Assembly (NCBI GenBank): GCA_016808115.1
Contig: JAEQBH010000646.1
Location: forward strand, 1,674,001 to 1,738,000
Source of the DNA: Tetrastigma voinierianum
Lineage: Eukaryota; Streptophyta; Magnoliopsida; Vitales; Vitaceae
Direction: 5' to 3'
DNA length: 64,000 nt
Shown here: in pieces, positions 1-12,250 of the stretch
Position numbering within the stretch: the first letter of the stretch is position 1
Layout: every line of letters starts with the position of its first letter
The notes under the pieces: model-generated
Databases searched by the model: none
Told to the model about the DNA's origin: nothing
What the model saw: the letters and a program-made list of their open reading frames with translations, nothing else
Translations under genes and position numbers: made by a program

Positions 1-2222
1 TGTGAGATCGAGATTTACACATGATCGATGTGACATTTTCATCCTTTTATGAAGATGAAGTCTACGAGCTTTGTTGAAACTTTGTTTAAGATGTTAAACA
101 TTTTGAATTTGTCATGATACAAATATTTTGATTTGTGATGTTTTATTATTAACTGTAGACTTTGGTTTATATTCCTAAATTTATGAGATATTTGAAGTTA
201 TAAGCGGTGTCGTAGGTTGCTTGAAATATGTGCCGATTATTAAGCATGGATAAAATCAGATATCAGTGGAGAATATCAGGAAATCCGATGGATAGGATAT
301 GAATTTAAGATTTTTGCTCAAGTAGTATATGGATATGGATATGGATATATTATTTTTATTTAGGATCGGATATGGATTTTGAAAAATCCAATCCAAATCC
401 GATCTGATGTCATCCCTATGTGTTCATGAAACATGAATATGATATGAAACATGAAAAGGAACTGAAACATGAACATGAACATGAAAGGCAATATGTCATG
501 AACACATAATGTGGCTAAGAATGCCCTAATTATTTTGTACGAATAAAAATAGATTATATATGATTATTATAAAATATAACCAGAAAAGATAACCAATGAT
601 ATGAAATACAGGAATGAACAAGTGATAGCCAATTAAGAAGGCTATAAATAGATAAAGACCATATAGAAACATTGAATAGATAAAGACCTGAAAGAAGTAC
701 AAGTACGTGTATAATTACCTCTGTATAGATATAAGCTCTGTAACTCTTACGGGAGATCGGAACAAGTATAAGTTTGCTATAAGCACATATATGTATATAA
801 GTTGTTGTATCTGAAATATGAAAAATCTAAAGATTCGAATAAATGATTGTACACATCGCATATGATTACTGGATGACCATAATTATTCGAAAATATGAGA
901 TATGTACTGAACATAAAACACACATGGATTGTCTGCTTAGAACCTGATAGAGGGATAGATAGGCATGTCTATTGGCACACAGTTGCTACAGCATAGAGTT
1001 TACAGATATCGAGGCCTCGTTTGGGTCGATGACATAGATCCCGTTTGGATCATTACATGGCATAGGTCACTGTCTCATACAGTGATGATACCTTCGGGTA
1101 TATACAGCCCATTTGGGTCACATATTACATGGTATAGGTCATTGTGCAAATGCGGTGATGATGCAGCCAGTTATATATAAATAGAGATCAACGTCTTGTA
1201 GAGTGATATTTAGTACATCTGATTATTTCCCGTGTCAGAACTTCTAAGGTATTTGATTTATGAAACATAAAAGAAAATAGTAAACATATGCAAATGAAAT
1301 ATAAGAATATATGACATAATATGATAAGCATAACCTTGCTATCGATGATAGTATACAAATTACAAGAATAAGAGTAAAAGTCTGAGATGATATGAAAAGT
1401 ATATGAGATATGATAAGGCAGGAAAGATGAACACATGAAAAGTATAGAAAGTATATAAAAGAACAAAGTATATGAAAGAATATGTAATAGAACATGAAAA
1501 GCAATAAGTTATAGAATGAATATGGAATATGCAAAGTATAAAAAACGGGAATACGATAAAAAAGTATAGATAGGAGATATAAGACGCAAACATGTAGCAG
1601 AAAAGATGGACATGCGATAGGAATGTAAAGATGATAAGTAATAAAGTTATGAATATGTATAGATATATGAAATGCATATGTATAAGAAAAACTGTGACGG
1701 TCACCATTGAGTGGTTGTCCATGCTTATATTCATTAAGCGTAAAAACATACGGGTGTTCAATCAGGTGTAGGTCTTGAAGGAGGCTAGAGGACGGGCGCT
1801 CCACACCGGTAACCTGCAGGCCATCTCAGAGATAGGTGCTCACCAGCTTTGCTTACGCGATCTCTGATGTTTTGTATTAGATATGTATATGTATAAGTGT
1901 TTGTATTAGATGTAAACTCCAATGAAGGAGTATGATTATATTTTGTATTCCGCTGCTACAAAATATATTCAATAGAAAATGTACATGTATAAGTAAATGA
2001 GACTCAGTATATGTGTATAGATTTTGATAGACACCACTTCGGTGGTAGTTCTTTTGTATATGTAAATGATTTTTGTTATTACATAAATTGTTTGTATAAC
2101 CACAGGTACAAGTTCGACTGCGAGAAAGAAACGAGGTCAATGAGAGTCCCGATTATATAGTCTCGCCTCGGACCGGTTCGGATGCGCCATTCGGATCCCG
2201 GACTAGGAATCGGGGTGTGACG
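1..2222 (+). mobile_element. Ty3/gypsy LTR, 3' portion (left end outside window)
   Basis: AT-rich noncoding sequence with the character of a long gypsy LTR. It ends in GGAATCGGGGTGTGAC at about 2222, immediately before antisense gypsy pol sequence. A second copy of its last 0.7 kb lies at 3770-4478 and ends in GGGGTGTGACA, the usual form of a gypsy LTR end. Sub-repeats with short inverted repeats occupy about 1030-1150. I infer that 1-1525 belongs to the same LTR because there is no visible break. Alternatively it is a separate repeat. No reading frame here looks real; the longer minus-strand frames at 1188-1804 are low-complexity. Confidence 0.5.
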
Positions 2223-3769
2223 GATCCAGCCTCTTTCGGGTGGGTACTCCCTGTAATTCCTCGGGAAACACATCAGGGAACTCCATAATCACAGGAATAT
2301 TTTATAAATTCACTTGCTCTCTTTTAGAGTTAAGAATCAAAGCCAAAAAGGCTTCACAACCTTTTCTTAGAAAATGTCGGGCTTCATAGCTGAAATAACC
2401 TTCGGTATTGATTCGGTCGGATACCATGTACGAGTTACTTCGACAGAGTCGAACATTTAAGCGATCTTGTTTTCTTATCACGATCAACTATGAAACCGAT
2501 GTTTGGATAACCAATCCTTTCCCAATATCAAATCAAACTCATGAAAGGCAAAACAATTAGATCAACCGAGAATTCCCTATCATGGACCATTAGGGACCAA
2601 TTCTTGCCACACCGCAGTTGACTCTAACCTTTATGCCACTAGAGGACTTGTGACAGTCGTAAGCTAACGACTGCGAAGGCAATTTATCACTCTTTTTTTC
2701 CATGTATATATATGAATGCGTATAGCTCGGATCAATTAAAGCATACAAGTCAATATCAAAAGAGTGAAAGTACCAGCAATCACCCTCGGTATGTCGGGAT
2801 CTTCCACGAGCTCTGTAGCATAAGCTCGGTTGTAGGTACGTAGTAGCAAGGCGATTCACTTGTCTGCGAAGCACTACCTCTTCCTTGTGAACCACTTGGT
2901 TCTCTACCCTACTACGGCAGTGCATTGGAGGTACATTTGACCCTCCTCTACCACTTCCTTGAGGATTTCTAGAACTTCCCAATCCTCACGGACAGTTGGC
3001 TATCACATGATCAGTGCTCCCGTACCGGAAACAACCCCCATTTACTCGTCTACACAAACCATAATGATTTCTATAACAATGCGGACATGTATGTCTTTCC
3101 TCTTGTCCGGTGGAGGTACCTCGATCGGAACCTTTTGTCATGGTTGGTCCTTGTCTCCTACCCCTTGTAGCTGAACCTATACTGAATCAACTTGTGACTC
3201 TCTAGGTCTTTTTCCCGAAGAGGAGCCCTCTCTTGAGAACTTTTTCTCTTTCTTTCTTTCTTGACTCTTCATTCCAGACTTCCTAATTTTTATAGCCGCT
3301 TGTACTAGCTGATAAAAATTGACAACTTCAACCAAGTAGCATTCGTGAGGAATTTACCTTTGATGGACTCATGTAAGCCCTCCTCAAGCTTGTCTACATC
3401 TAGATTTTTCAGTAAACAGTTTCGGTGCGTACTAAGGCAATTTGAATTCTTTCTCATATTCGATCCTTTGTCAATTTCTCCCTTATCTTAGAGTAAAAAT
3501 TGCTTCCATTTGACTCCTTGTAATCATCGGAGTGACATGCCATTATTAAACTACGTGATGAAGTAGTCCCGTGTAACTAGATCACAGAAGCGGTGGATTT
3601 CTCAGAAACCAACTTCCACGATCTTAAGTGTTTTGCACCTTCTTGCGAGGAATGAAGCGCACATGTGGCCTTTTTTTCCATAGGACATCTCACTTCATCT
3701 AGAGCCCTTTCCAGTTTTTCAAGCCAAAACTCGTCTTTATCTGACTCTTCCATTCTTGTACCATGAAAT
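1526..3769. repeat. Tandem duplication, unit 1 (about 2.24 kb)
   Basis: This block matches 3770-5997 in the same orientation over its whole length, with long identical stretches broken by short scrambled patches. It holds the end of the plus-strand LTR followed by antisense protease and gag sequence. The left edge reads GGAATATGCAAAGTATA and the same sequence starts unit 2. The right edge, at CATTCTTGTACCATGAAAT, is where unit 2 continues into the rest of gag and unit 1 does not. That makes it a direct tandem duplication made after the LTR and gag pieces were already joined. Confidence 0.85.
2223..3769 (-). pseudogene. Ty3/gypsy gag-protease fragment, copy 1
   Basis: Minus-strand remains of a plant gypsy polyprotein. 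Reading from 3769 downward come the middle and end of gag, then a CCHC zinc knuckle with two preceding cysteines (about 3000-3075), then the retropepsin region. The latter keeps ALIDPS-TH and SYIYMEKKSDKLP-like residues and a linker ending PPERG before the LTR junction. The usual D-(S/T)-G centre reads as a serine variant. The N-terminus of gag is missing because the duplication joint cuts it, and the RT expected downstream is absent because an LTR lies there. Many stops and frameshifts make it noncoding. Confidence 0.75.
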
Positions 3770-4478
3770 GGGAATATGCAAAGTATAGAAACAGGAATAC
3801 AGTAAAAGTATAGATAGGAGATATGCCAAAGACATAAAACATGTAACAGAAAAGATGGACATGTAATAGGAATGTAAAGATGATAAGTAATAAAAGTTAT
3901 ATGAATATGTATAGATATATGAAATGCATATGTATAAGCTTGTGACGGTCACCATTAGTGGTTGTCCATGCTTATATTCCCACTAAACGTAAAGCTTAGC
4001 ACGGGTGTTCAATCCGTGTAGGTACTGAAGAGGAGGCTAGAGGACAGGACACTCCACACCAGCAACACGAGCCATCTCAGAGATAGGTGCTCACCAGCTT
4101 TGCTTTCGCGATCTCTGATGTTTTGTATTAGATATGTATATGTATGAGTGTTTGTATTAGATGTAAACTCCAATGAAGGAGTATGATTATATTTTGTATT
4201 CCGCTGCTACAAAATATATTCAATAGCAAATGTACATGTATAAGTAAATGAGACTCATTATATGTGTATAGATTTTGATGGACACCACTTCGGTGGTAGT
4301 TCTTTTGTAAATGTAAATGATTTTTGTTATTACAGAAATTGTTTGTATACCCACAGAAATCTGAAGTTCGACTACGGCGAGAAGAAACGGAGTCAATGAA
4401 ATTAGCGATATATAGTCTCGCGCCTCGGACCCGGTTCGGATCTGCCATTCAGATCAGACTAGGAATCGGGGTGTGACA
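3770..4478 (+). mobile_element. Ty3/gypsy LTR 3' end, duplicated copy
   Basis: Repeats the last 0.7 kb of the LTR at 1526-2222 and ends TCGGGGTGTGACA at 4478. Antisense pol sequence follows directly. The LTR and the gag-protease block are in opposite orientation, so the LTR did not come from the same element unless it was inverted. The segment at 6319-6700 resembles this one read on the other strand: shared elements include CTACCA-CG-AGTGGTGT and GCTAAGCTTTACG-TTAGTGGG. Confidence 0.6.
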
Positions 4479-5997
4479 GATCCACTTCTCTTTCAGGTGG
4501 TACTCCCTGTAATTCCTCGGGAAACACATCAGGGAACTCCATAATCACAGGAATATTTTATAAATTCACTTGCTCTCTTTTAGAGTTAAGAATCAAAGCC
4601 AAAAAGGCTTCACAACCTTTTCTTAGAAAACGTCGGGCTTCCATAGCTGAAATAACCTTCGGTATTGATTCAGATCGGATACCATGTACGGGTTATACAT
4701 TAGTCAAGCTGTTTAAGCGATCTTTGTTTCTTATCACAATCAACTATGGCTCGATGTTTGGATAACCAATCCTTTCCCAATATCAAATCAAACTCATGAA
4801 AGGCAAAACAATTAGATCAACCGAGAATTCCCTATCATGGACCATTAGGGGACAATTCTTATACACACAGTTGACTCTAACACTATGCCCTAGAGGACTT
4901 GTGACCAGCAGGTCATAAGCTAACAGCTCTACTGAAGGCAATTTATCACTCTTTTTTTCCATGTATATATATGAATGCGTAGAGCTCGGATCAATTAAAG
5001 CATACAAGTCAATATCAAAAGAGTGAAAGTACCAGCAATCACCCTAGGTATGTCCGGATCTTCACGAGCTCTCATAGCATAAGCTCGAATTTGGTGTAAT
5101 GTGAGACGATTCACTTGTCTACGAAACACTACCTCTTCCTTGTGAACCACTTCGTTCTCTACTACTCTGCAGTCGTAGTGTTGACCTCCTCTACCACTTC
5201 CTTGAGTTTCTAGGAACTGCAATCCTCACGGACAGTTGGCTATCACATGATCAGTGCTCCCGCATCGGAAACAACCCCCATTTACTCGTCTACACAAACC
5301 ATAATGATTTCTATAACAATGCGGGCATGTATGTCTTTCCTCTTATCCGGTGGAGGTACCTCGATCGGAACCTTTTGTCATGGTTGGTCCTTGTCTCCTA
5401 CCCCTTGTAGCTGAACCTATACTGAATCAACTTGTGACTCTCTAGGTCTTTTTCCCGAAGAGGAGCCCTCTCTTGAGAACTTTTTCTCTTTCTTTCTTTC
5501 TTGACTCTTCATTTCGGACTTCCTAATTTTTATAGCCGCTTGTACTAGCTGATAAAAATCGGCTTGACTAATAGAGAGAATGCTTGATCGTGAGGTACCT
5601 TTTGATGGACTCATGTAAGCCCTCCTTAGCTTGTCTACATCTAGTTTTTCGTAGAAGCGGTTCGGTGCATACTTACTAAGGCAATTTGAATTCTTTCTCA
5701 TATTCGACCCATTTTCATCAATTTCCCTTGTCTTAAGTAAAAAATTGCTTCCATTTGACTCCTTGTAATCATCGTTGACATACGCCGTATTAAACTCGCT
5801 GATGAAGTAGTCCCGTATAGCCCAGATCTAGAAGCGGTCGTTCTGAAACCCGGCTTCCACCCGATCATAAAGTTGCCTTGCGAGGTAAGGCGCACATGTG
5901 GTCTTTTTTTCCTGGGACATCTCACTTCATCTAGGCCCTTTCGGTTTCAAGCCAAAACTCGTCTTTATCTGACTCTTCCATTCTTGTACCATGAAAT
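3770..5997. repeat. Tandem duplication, unit 2 (about 2.23 kb)
   Basis: Second copy of 1526-3769. It begins in the LTR sequence at GGGAATATGCAAAG and ends within gag, which here runs on without a break to its N-terminal part. This copy is therefore the one still attached to the original flank. Differences from unit 1 are clustered patches of 5-20 bases, often with indels, between identical stretches of 50 bases or more. Confidence 0.85.
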
Positions 5998-6251
5998 TCT
6001 TCCACTCCATGCTTTCTTACTGAATCACTCGGAGCTCGAGGGGCCGTGAGTCGATCTAAGACCCTTGCCATATCTTGAGAGATTTTTACCAATGCTTCAG
6101 TTGAAGCATATTCATTTGTCGTTGAATCAGATAAACCAGAAGTAGATTGATCCAAAGGATTAGCGCTTTCGATTAATACATCTGACTTCACGAGGTGGAT
6201 CCATTCTAGACAATACATGAAAACAAGGACATTTGAATTAGGCCCTGACAC
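4479..6251 (-). pseudogene. Ty3/gypsy gag-protease, copy 2 (with gag N-terminus)
   Basis: Best-preserved gag of this family. From 6251 downward, the N-terminal part carries GVEEFHGTRMEESDKDEFW (about 5940-6010), the start of the capsid-like domain in plant gypsy gag. Capsid sequence follows with NTAYVNDDYKESNGSNF and SKYAPN, then a basic stretch (KSQERKKEKK, about 5480-5510). Next is a zinc knuckle CFRCGSTDHVIANC (about 5231-5275) preceded by CPHCYRNHYGLC. The retropepsin region at about 4740-5000 reads ALIDPSSTHSYI, then VYKNCPLMVHDREFSVDLI and a GKDWLSKH-like end. It stops at PPEREVDL where the LTR joins. RT, RNase H and integrase are absent. Frameshifted in several places. The related LTR at 6319-8461 is its probable 5' LTR. 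Confidence 0.8.
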
Positions 6252-6297
6252 ATTTACTATGTAGGTACATCCTTAATCTAGACCGCTTCGAAGCTAA

Positions 6298-6316
6298 ACC
6301 TAGGATCCAGATACGA
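6298..6316 (-). other. Degenerate primer binding site
   Basis: Read on the minus strand just inside the LTR end at 6319, the sequence CGTATCTGGATCCTAGG resembles the common plant gypsy primer site TGGTATCAGAGCCTAGG (initiator methionine tRNA) with a few changes. Position and orientation fit a minus-strand element whose gag begins at 6251. Confidence 0.5.
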
Positions 6317-6318
6317 CT

Positions 6319-8461
6319 TGTCACGCCCGATTCTTAGCCTTGGCGGATATGAAGGGGGTGAGGCTACTGTGAACTCTTTGCTTTCTTTTTTGGGGACATT
6401 GGTGGGCCCGAGTCTTATAAGCGAATCAAATATCATATCCCCAGAAATACAAATAAAACTACCATCGTAGTGGTGTTCTGAGGTCAATCTGAAGCGATTA
6501 TGAGTCCCATTTATATATACATATACAAAAACTGTACATTTACATAATCAGAGCGCATACCTAATAAGTGATGGAGACCACACGTGTCTTGGCCGACGGT
6601 GTGCGAAAGATCATGAGACGTCCTCCTTTGTACACACGGATAAAGCAGAGTGCTAAGCTTTACGCTTAGTGGGAAACATATAAACTTATACATGTACACA
6701 TGCATTGATACTCTTATCTGATAAGCGAGATAGAGTACTTGAGATATCGATACTTGAATATCATAATTTGCATGATTCATATAGCAAACTAATACATATA
6801 CTTATACCTATGGTAGACTTATACTTATCGGATCTCACGGGATTCTGAGAGATTATACTTGTATGGAGGTACGATGGGTACTCTGAACTTATCTGAAGTA
6901 CCGTAGGTACTACGAGGAAGCTGAACGATGTACATTACGTTAATCTTATTCGTTATTCAGACTCTTATCATATAACTGTTGGATTGCCTAGACCAGAAAT
7001 AAGAAATGAGTAGAACACAGCACAATAAGTACCGAATGCAGTGCAGTCTTGAAATGTCATTAACCTGGCGGGAGTGCGAAGCAGCGACGGAGAGTGTCGT
7101 CGCACTAATCGAGAGTACGAAGTACTAAGCGAGAGTGCCCAGCTATTTAAGCGAAGAAATCTTAGAAGTACTAAATGTGTCGAAGTACTGTTAAAGAGTG
7201 CCGTCGCACTAATCAGAGAGTACCAAAGTACTATACGTGCTTGCCCACGTAACAGAGGTGTTGTGTCATTCCCTATCTGGTCTTAGGCAGTCCTAAAATT
7301 ATATGTGTTCAGGAACTTACTATCTTATCATAAGGGCATTAGGTTTGCCCACATCGAACTTCAGTAGGCGTGAGTCGATTAATTTCTGTTTCCTTTACCT
7401 TACAAACATGTATGACCCCTTTCATACTCTTATAGGGTCCTCATTAGTCCAATAGACGAGTCCTCAGAGCAACGGAAAAACAAGCGAAACAAAGCGCAAC
7501 TTTTTCATCTTTGTGAACGGTAGCCCGCGTGACTCTTCGCAGCGACGGAACTCTTATTCTTCAGCGGAACTCTTATTTGCGGCGCCTCCCCATTCGGCCA
7601 CACCTTGGCATGGGCCTTCGCCCATTTGCGTGGGTCTCTCGTAGGACTGACTTGACTTAGGATTTTTCTCATTTGGTCCATTTTTTCCAAAAAAATCCAG
7701 GCAACAAAGGAAAACTTCATATATTATACAAAAAAACATCTCTAAATGTGTTCTAACTCCACAAAGCGAAGATAGAGATTAATTAAAAGTTTTCAAACCA
7801 CAATTCATATACTGTATGTTAGGTTAACCTCACAACAATAGGTATCCGCCATGTAACCTAAGAATCCATACCCCGAGGGGAGGATTCCTTACTCATCTTA
7901 TACAAAATAGGTTATTATGACCCAACTTTCAAATAATCTAGAAGTTAGGATGGATTCCCTAACTAAACCCTAGAAATGGAACCACTAATACCCCATACAA
8001 ACACTTCCATATTCAAAGTTTCCATACAAAGTCCTAGTTCCATACTCAAAGTCATAAATCCATACCTTTCCTCTTGTTTTGCTCTTCTCCTCTCTTCTTC
8101 ATGTTTTTGCTCTCAAAAATGCCCAAATGAGAGACCAAAATTGGTCTTATTTGGTCTAATTCCCATAAGGCCTTGTTTGGCCACCAAAATGCATTAATTT
8201 GACTTAAGTTTCATTTTATTGCACTTTGGTCCTTCAACTCTTTTCTATTTGCTCCACAAGTTATGTTATTTCTATAATAGCCTCACATCTTTTATCTTAT
8301 GAATTTTGTGTCCCAATTTGACAAATTACAAATTTACCCTTGCTTATTTCCGGGTTTCTCAAATTTCACGTTTTGCATTTAAATTACGAAAATTTCAAAT
8401 TATACCTGCAAAATACCCTAAACATGTTGAAAATGACTAGGGTGTATTTTGGGGTGTTACA
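6319..8461 (-). mobile_element. Ty3/gypsy LTR (probable 5' LTR, minus strand)
   Basis: About 2.1 kb bounded by TGTAACACCCC at 8461 and GGGCGTGACA at 6319 (minus-strand reading), the TG...CA ends expected of an LTR. It is followed by a primer-site-like sequence and gag on the same strand. It holds a cluster of short repeated motifs at 7065-7290 (GAGAGTACGAAGTACT, GTGCCGTCGCACTAATC). No gene is seen in it. The pairing with gag at 4479-6251 is inferred from order and orientation; the matching 3' LTR is not in the window. Confidence 0.65.
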
Positions 8462-8479
8462 ATTTCGCTATTTTATGGT

Positions 8480-11400
8480 GCTAATAGATAATATATCTCG
8501 ATATTAATTAAGCGTATGCGCGTTATCTACCCGCAATGTTTGCATTTAATCGAAACAGCTAACAGGTCATTAAGGTTACAAGCACATTTCCCGGATATCA
8601 ATCAAGAAGATCCGTCTCGATAATGCTGGTGAATTTATATCTAAAGCCTTTGATGATTTTTGCATGTCAGTTGGAATTGAGGTGGAACATCCGATTGCTC
8701 ATGTACATACACAGAATGGCTTAGCATAAGCCTTTATCAAATGACTCCAACTGATTGCTCGACCTTTATTTATGAGGACAAAGTTACCTATTTATGCTTT
8801 AGGACATGCCATTCTACATGCTGCAGCATTGGTTCCCATTCGACCGACTGGTAATCACCAATAATCACCATTTCAATTGGTACTTTGTCAATTCCAAATA
8901 TTTTCCATTTACGAGTCTTTGGATGCACTGTACAAGTTCCAATTGCACCTCCACAACGCATAAAAATGGGTCCTCAACGTCGATTAGGAATATACATTGG
9001 TTTTGATTCACCATCAATCATCAAGTGTCCTAAACCTTTGACAGGAGATGTTTTCAGAGCAAGATTTGCGGATTGCCATTTTGATGAGGTCAATTTCCCG
9101 TCGTTAGGGGGAGATAAGTTACCAAAAGAGGAATGACGTGAAATTATTTGGAAAGCATCATCCATGCCTCATCTCGACTCGCGCACTGCTCAATGTGACA
9201 AGGAAGTACAGAGAATCACTCATCTTTAGAAGATTGTCAGCCAATTGCCTGATGCATTTACAGATACAGCTAAAGTAACCAAGTCCTATATATCTACTGC
9301 AAACACACCAACAATGATCAATATTCCAATTGGAAAAACTGCTATTATGGCAGCTAATGAATCATCTATGACACGCCTAAAGCGTGGTCGACCCTTGGGT
9401 TTAAAAGATTTAATTCCTCGGAAGAGGAAAATAAAAGGGTAACAAAACCCCAGTCTTGAAGAGAAAATAGCACTCTGAAGAGCCCTCTCCATAATTTCTA
9501 AAATCATAACCCAGAAGAGAAGAATCTTGTGAAATAGCAGCGCATGTCTACGAAGAGCGGTGTGTGAAGAGATACAAAATCGTGAAGATGCAAGTCTTTG
9601 CGAATGATGAAATTTCCATAAATTATGCATCCAGGGAATTGTGGGATAGGCACAAAGTGGTTGTGTGGGGGTATTTTGCTTTACAGTAGCCACATAAATT
9701 TTAAAAGAATACGATGATCATGAACCATGCAGTGTCGATGAATGTCGTAGTAAACATGATTGATCAAAGTGGAAGAAAATGATCAAATAGAATTGGACTC
9801 ACTACTAATAGCATAAAAAGTATTTAGGCTGTAGTCCCGACACCAGTGATGTGAAACCTATAGGTTACAAATGGGTGTTTGTAAAGAAGAAAACGTAATG
9901 ATAAAAATGAAATTGCTAGATGCTAGCGTCTTTGGGTTTCGTAAAGACGCTTGGATTGATTATGACGAAACGTATTCACTTGTGATAGATATTATTACGT
10001 TTCGATATTTAATTAGTATGTCGGTCTCATAAGCACTAGACATGAGTCTCATGGACGTAATTACTGCATATTTGTATGGTATGCTAGAAAATGATATTTA
10101 TATGAAAGTCGCAAGTTTCCGGTTGGCTCAGTAAACACATCAATACGAAATATTACTTTCGATTAAGTTTAAGGACAATTATTATATGGCTTAAAACGAT
10201 CTGGAAGAATGTGGTATAATCGTGTCTGAGTGAGTATTTGATCAGGATGGGTATATTAGCAATTCTATATATGCCCTTGTGTTTTTTATAAAGAAATCGG
10301 AATTAGGATTCTTTATCGCTACCGGTATATGTTGATGATATAAATTTATTTGGGACTCCTGAAGAGCTCACAAAAGCAGCTACATATTTGAAGGATGAGT
10401 TTGAGATGAAAGACTTAGGAAAAACTAAATATTGTCTTGGTCTACAAATCGAGCATAAGTCTAACATAATTCTCATACATCAGTCAACATATGTCGAAAA
10501 GGTATTGAAACAATTTAACATGGACAAAGCACATCCATTGAGTTCTCCAATGATTGTTAGATCCCTTGATGCTAAGAAAGATCTTTTTCGTCCAAAAGAA
10601 TAAAATGAAGCACTACTTGGTCTTGAAGTACCATATTTTAGTGCAATTGGTGCTTTGTTATACTTAGCACAATATATAAGGCCAGATATTGCATTTTCAG
10701 TTAATTTTTTTGGCAAGATTAAGCTCTGCACCAACTCAAAGACACTGGAATGACATGAAACATATGTTACGTTACCTTCGAGATTCTGATTTAGGTTTAT
10801 TTTATTAGGGAATCGGCTTCAAAGGATATGCAGATTTTGGATACCTTTATGATCATCACAAGACCCACTCACAAACAGGGTATGTATTCATATGTGGCAA
10901 TACTGCAATTTCTTAGCGGTCAACTAATCAGACTTTGGTTGCCGCCCATACCAATCGCTCTGAGATAGATTGCACTCCGTGACAACTTCGTGAATGTGTA
11001 TGGTTAAGATCAGTGATACGCGCCACATTCGGATCACGTGTGGGTTCACGCTTTGAAGATTCCAACAACAATTTACGCACATAACGTCGCATGTATCAAC
11101 AAATCGCAAAGATACACCGCATGCACTAAACCAAGCAGATTCACAAAAATTTTCTTCACTCACGACTCCATAAGAGTCAGAAATTCAGCCAAGAAGCCAG
11201 CGCCGAAATGATAACGTCATAGATTTATTTCAATAAACTTTTTCCAATATCAACATTCAAGAAATCGACATACGAGCATCTTATAGCGTCGTAGCCAGTA
11301 CGCCGTTGATACTAATGTGAGTATTATCTTCAAGTCTACTGCTTATCTGGACATGTGCACGCTGTACTCTTTTTCCTTCGTCTAGGTTTTTCCCACTGAG

Positions 11401-11573
11401 TTTTACTGGCAAGGTTTTAACAAAGCAGTTTCTTTAGTGCGTCTAACATCACTCTAAGATTTACAAAATGTTATACTCATTTTCTTTTGCTATATTTTTT
11501 CCCTCAGGTTTTTTTTAGCAAGGTTTTGATAAGTCACATTATCTTAGTATGGTGTGCATCCAAGGGGGAGTAT
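8480..11573 (+). pseudogene. Ty1/copia polyprotein, 5'-truncated
   Basis: Starts inside integrase: RLDNAGEF, SKAFDDFCMSVGIEVEHP and an HTQNGLA-A block (8600-8730), then HLRVFGCTVQVPIAPPQ (8890-8960) and the integrase C-terminal linker to about 9440. RT follows: KPIGYKWVFVKK (9860-9890), an intact YVDD centre at about 10330, and EMKDLGKTKYCLGLQIEH (10405-10455). Then come RPDIAFSVN (10680-10705) and a weak RNase H region to about 11250. gag, protease and the 5' LTR are missing, cut off at about 8480 next to the gypsy LTR. Multiple frameshifts and stops leave it nonfunctional. A polypurine tract AAGGGGGAG at 11562-11570 precedes the 3' LTR, confirming plus orientation. This family with short LTRs is widespread in plants. 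Confidence 0.85.
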
Positions 11574-11809
11574 TGTAATAACGGTGGATGACCACCCCGT
11601 ATTCTTCATTATGGTGGATGACCACCCATATTCTGCCTAAGTATAACCCTGCTTACCATTAAGGTTTGTGACCCTTCCTATACCTTTTTGTCTCTTCATA
11701 TTTAAGATTGTGAGTCTATAAAAGGAAGGACTTAGACTCTTTGAAGAAATAGATGAAAGACAAGAATTTCTTATCTAAACTCTTTTACATTTTCATTACT
11801 TTCACAACA
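11574..11809 (+). mobile_element. Ty1/copia 3' LTR (short)
   Basis: Begins TGTAATAACGGTGG right after the purine tract and ends TTTCACAACA, giving about 236 bp with TG...CA ends. It contains two copies of the inverted motif GGTGGATGACCACC (11583-11596 and 11613-11626) and a TATA-like TCTATAAAAGG at 11715-11725. Short LTRs of this kind fit the upstream copia polyprotein. No 5' partner is present. Confidence 0.8.
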
Positions 11810-11832
11810 GTATTATTTTTATTTGTAGCTTT

Positions 11833-11968
11833 AAATCAATTTTATTTATTTTAATTCATATATACAAAAATTAAATAATTTAAAAATATGTACATTTTAA
11901 ATTTATTTATGTTTGTTTTTCTTTAAAACTTTTCTTTATACAATTAAACATAAATAAATCATTTTCCT
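11833..11968. repeat. AT-rich direct repeat, copy A
   Basis: Resembles 13110-13240 in the same orientation: both start AAATCAATTTTATTTATTTTA and end in ATAAATCATTT. About 135 bp. No coding potential. Function unknown; it may be the edge of an unrecognised element whose two copies flank 11.97-13.11 kb. Confidence 0.5.
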
Positions 11969-12094
11969 CAAATTTTTATTTTTCTTAATATTTTCTGATA
12001 ATAAAAAACAACCTTAATTTACGCAAAATGTTTCCATTGTCTGCACTATTGCAAGTGAAAATATTAAGGCTACATTACTAGAAGGGTGGGGAAT

Positions 12095-12099
<5 letters not shown>

Positions 12100-12139
<40 letters not shown>
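12100..12139. repeat. (TA)n microsatellite
   Basis: Uninterrupted alternating TA over about 40 bases in AT-rich spacer. Confidence 0.95.
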
Positions 12140-12143
<4 letters not shown>

Positions 12144-12250
12144 CAAAAAAATCTAATTGTTAGTCAATTATTGTAGCTGATAGAAAATGAGGAAGAATGT
12201 AAGTGCAAACCAGATGTAAATAAATGTAGATGGAAAGATAAGATAGACTT

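Noticed and set aside
1188..1804. Long minus-strand frames rich in Y, I, F, S
   Set aside because: Arise from low-complexity AT-rich LTR sequence on the complementary strand. No domain is visible, and the duplicate copy does not conserve the frame.
9286..9693. 135-residue minus-strand frame
   Set aside because: Antisense to the copia integrase-RT linker; the plus-strand copia reading explains the sequence.
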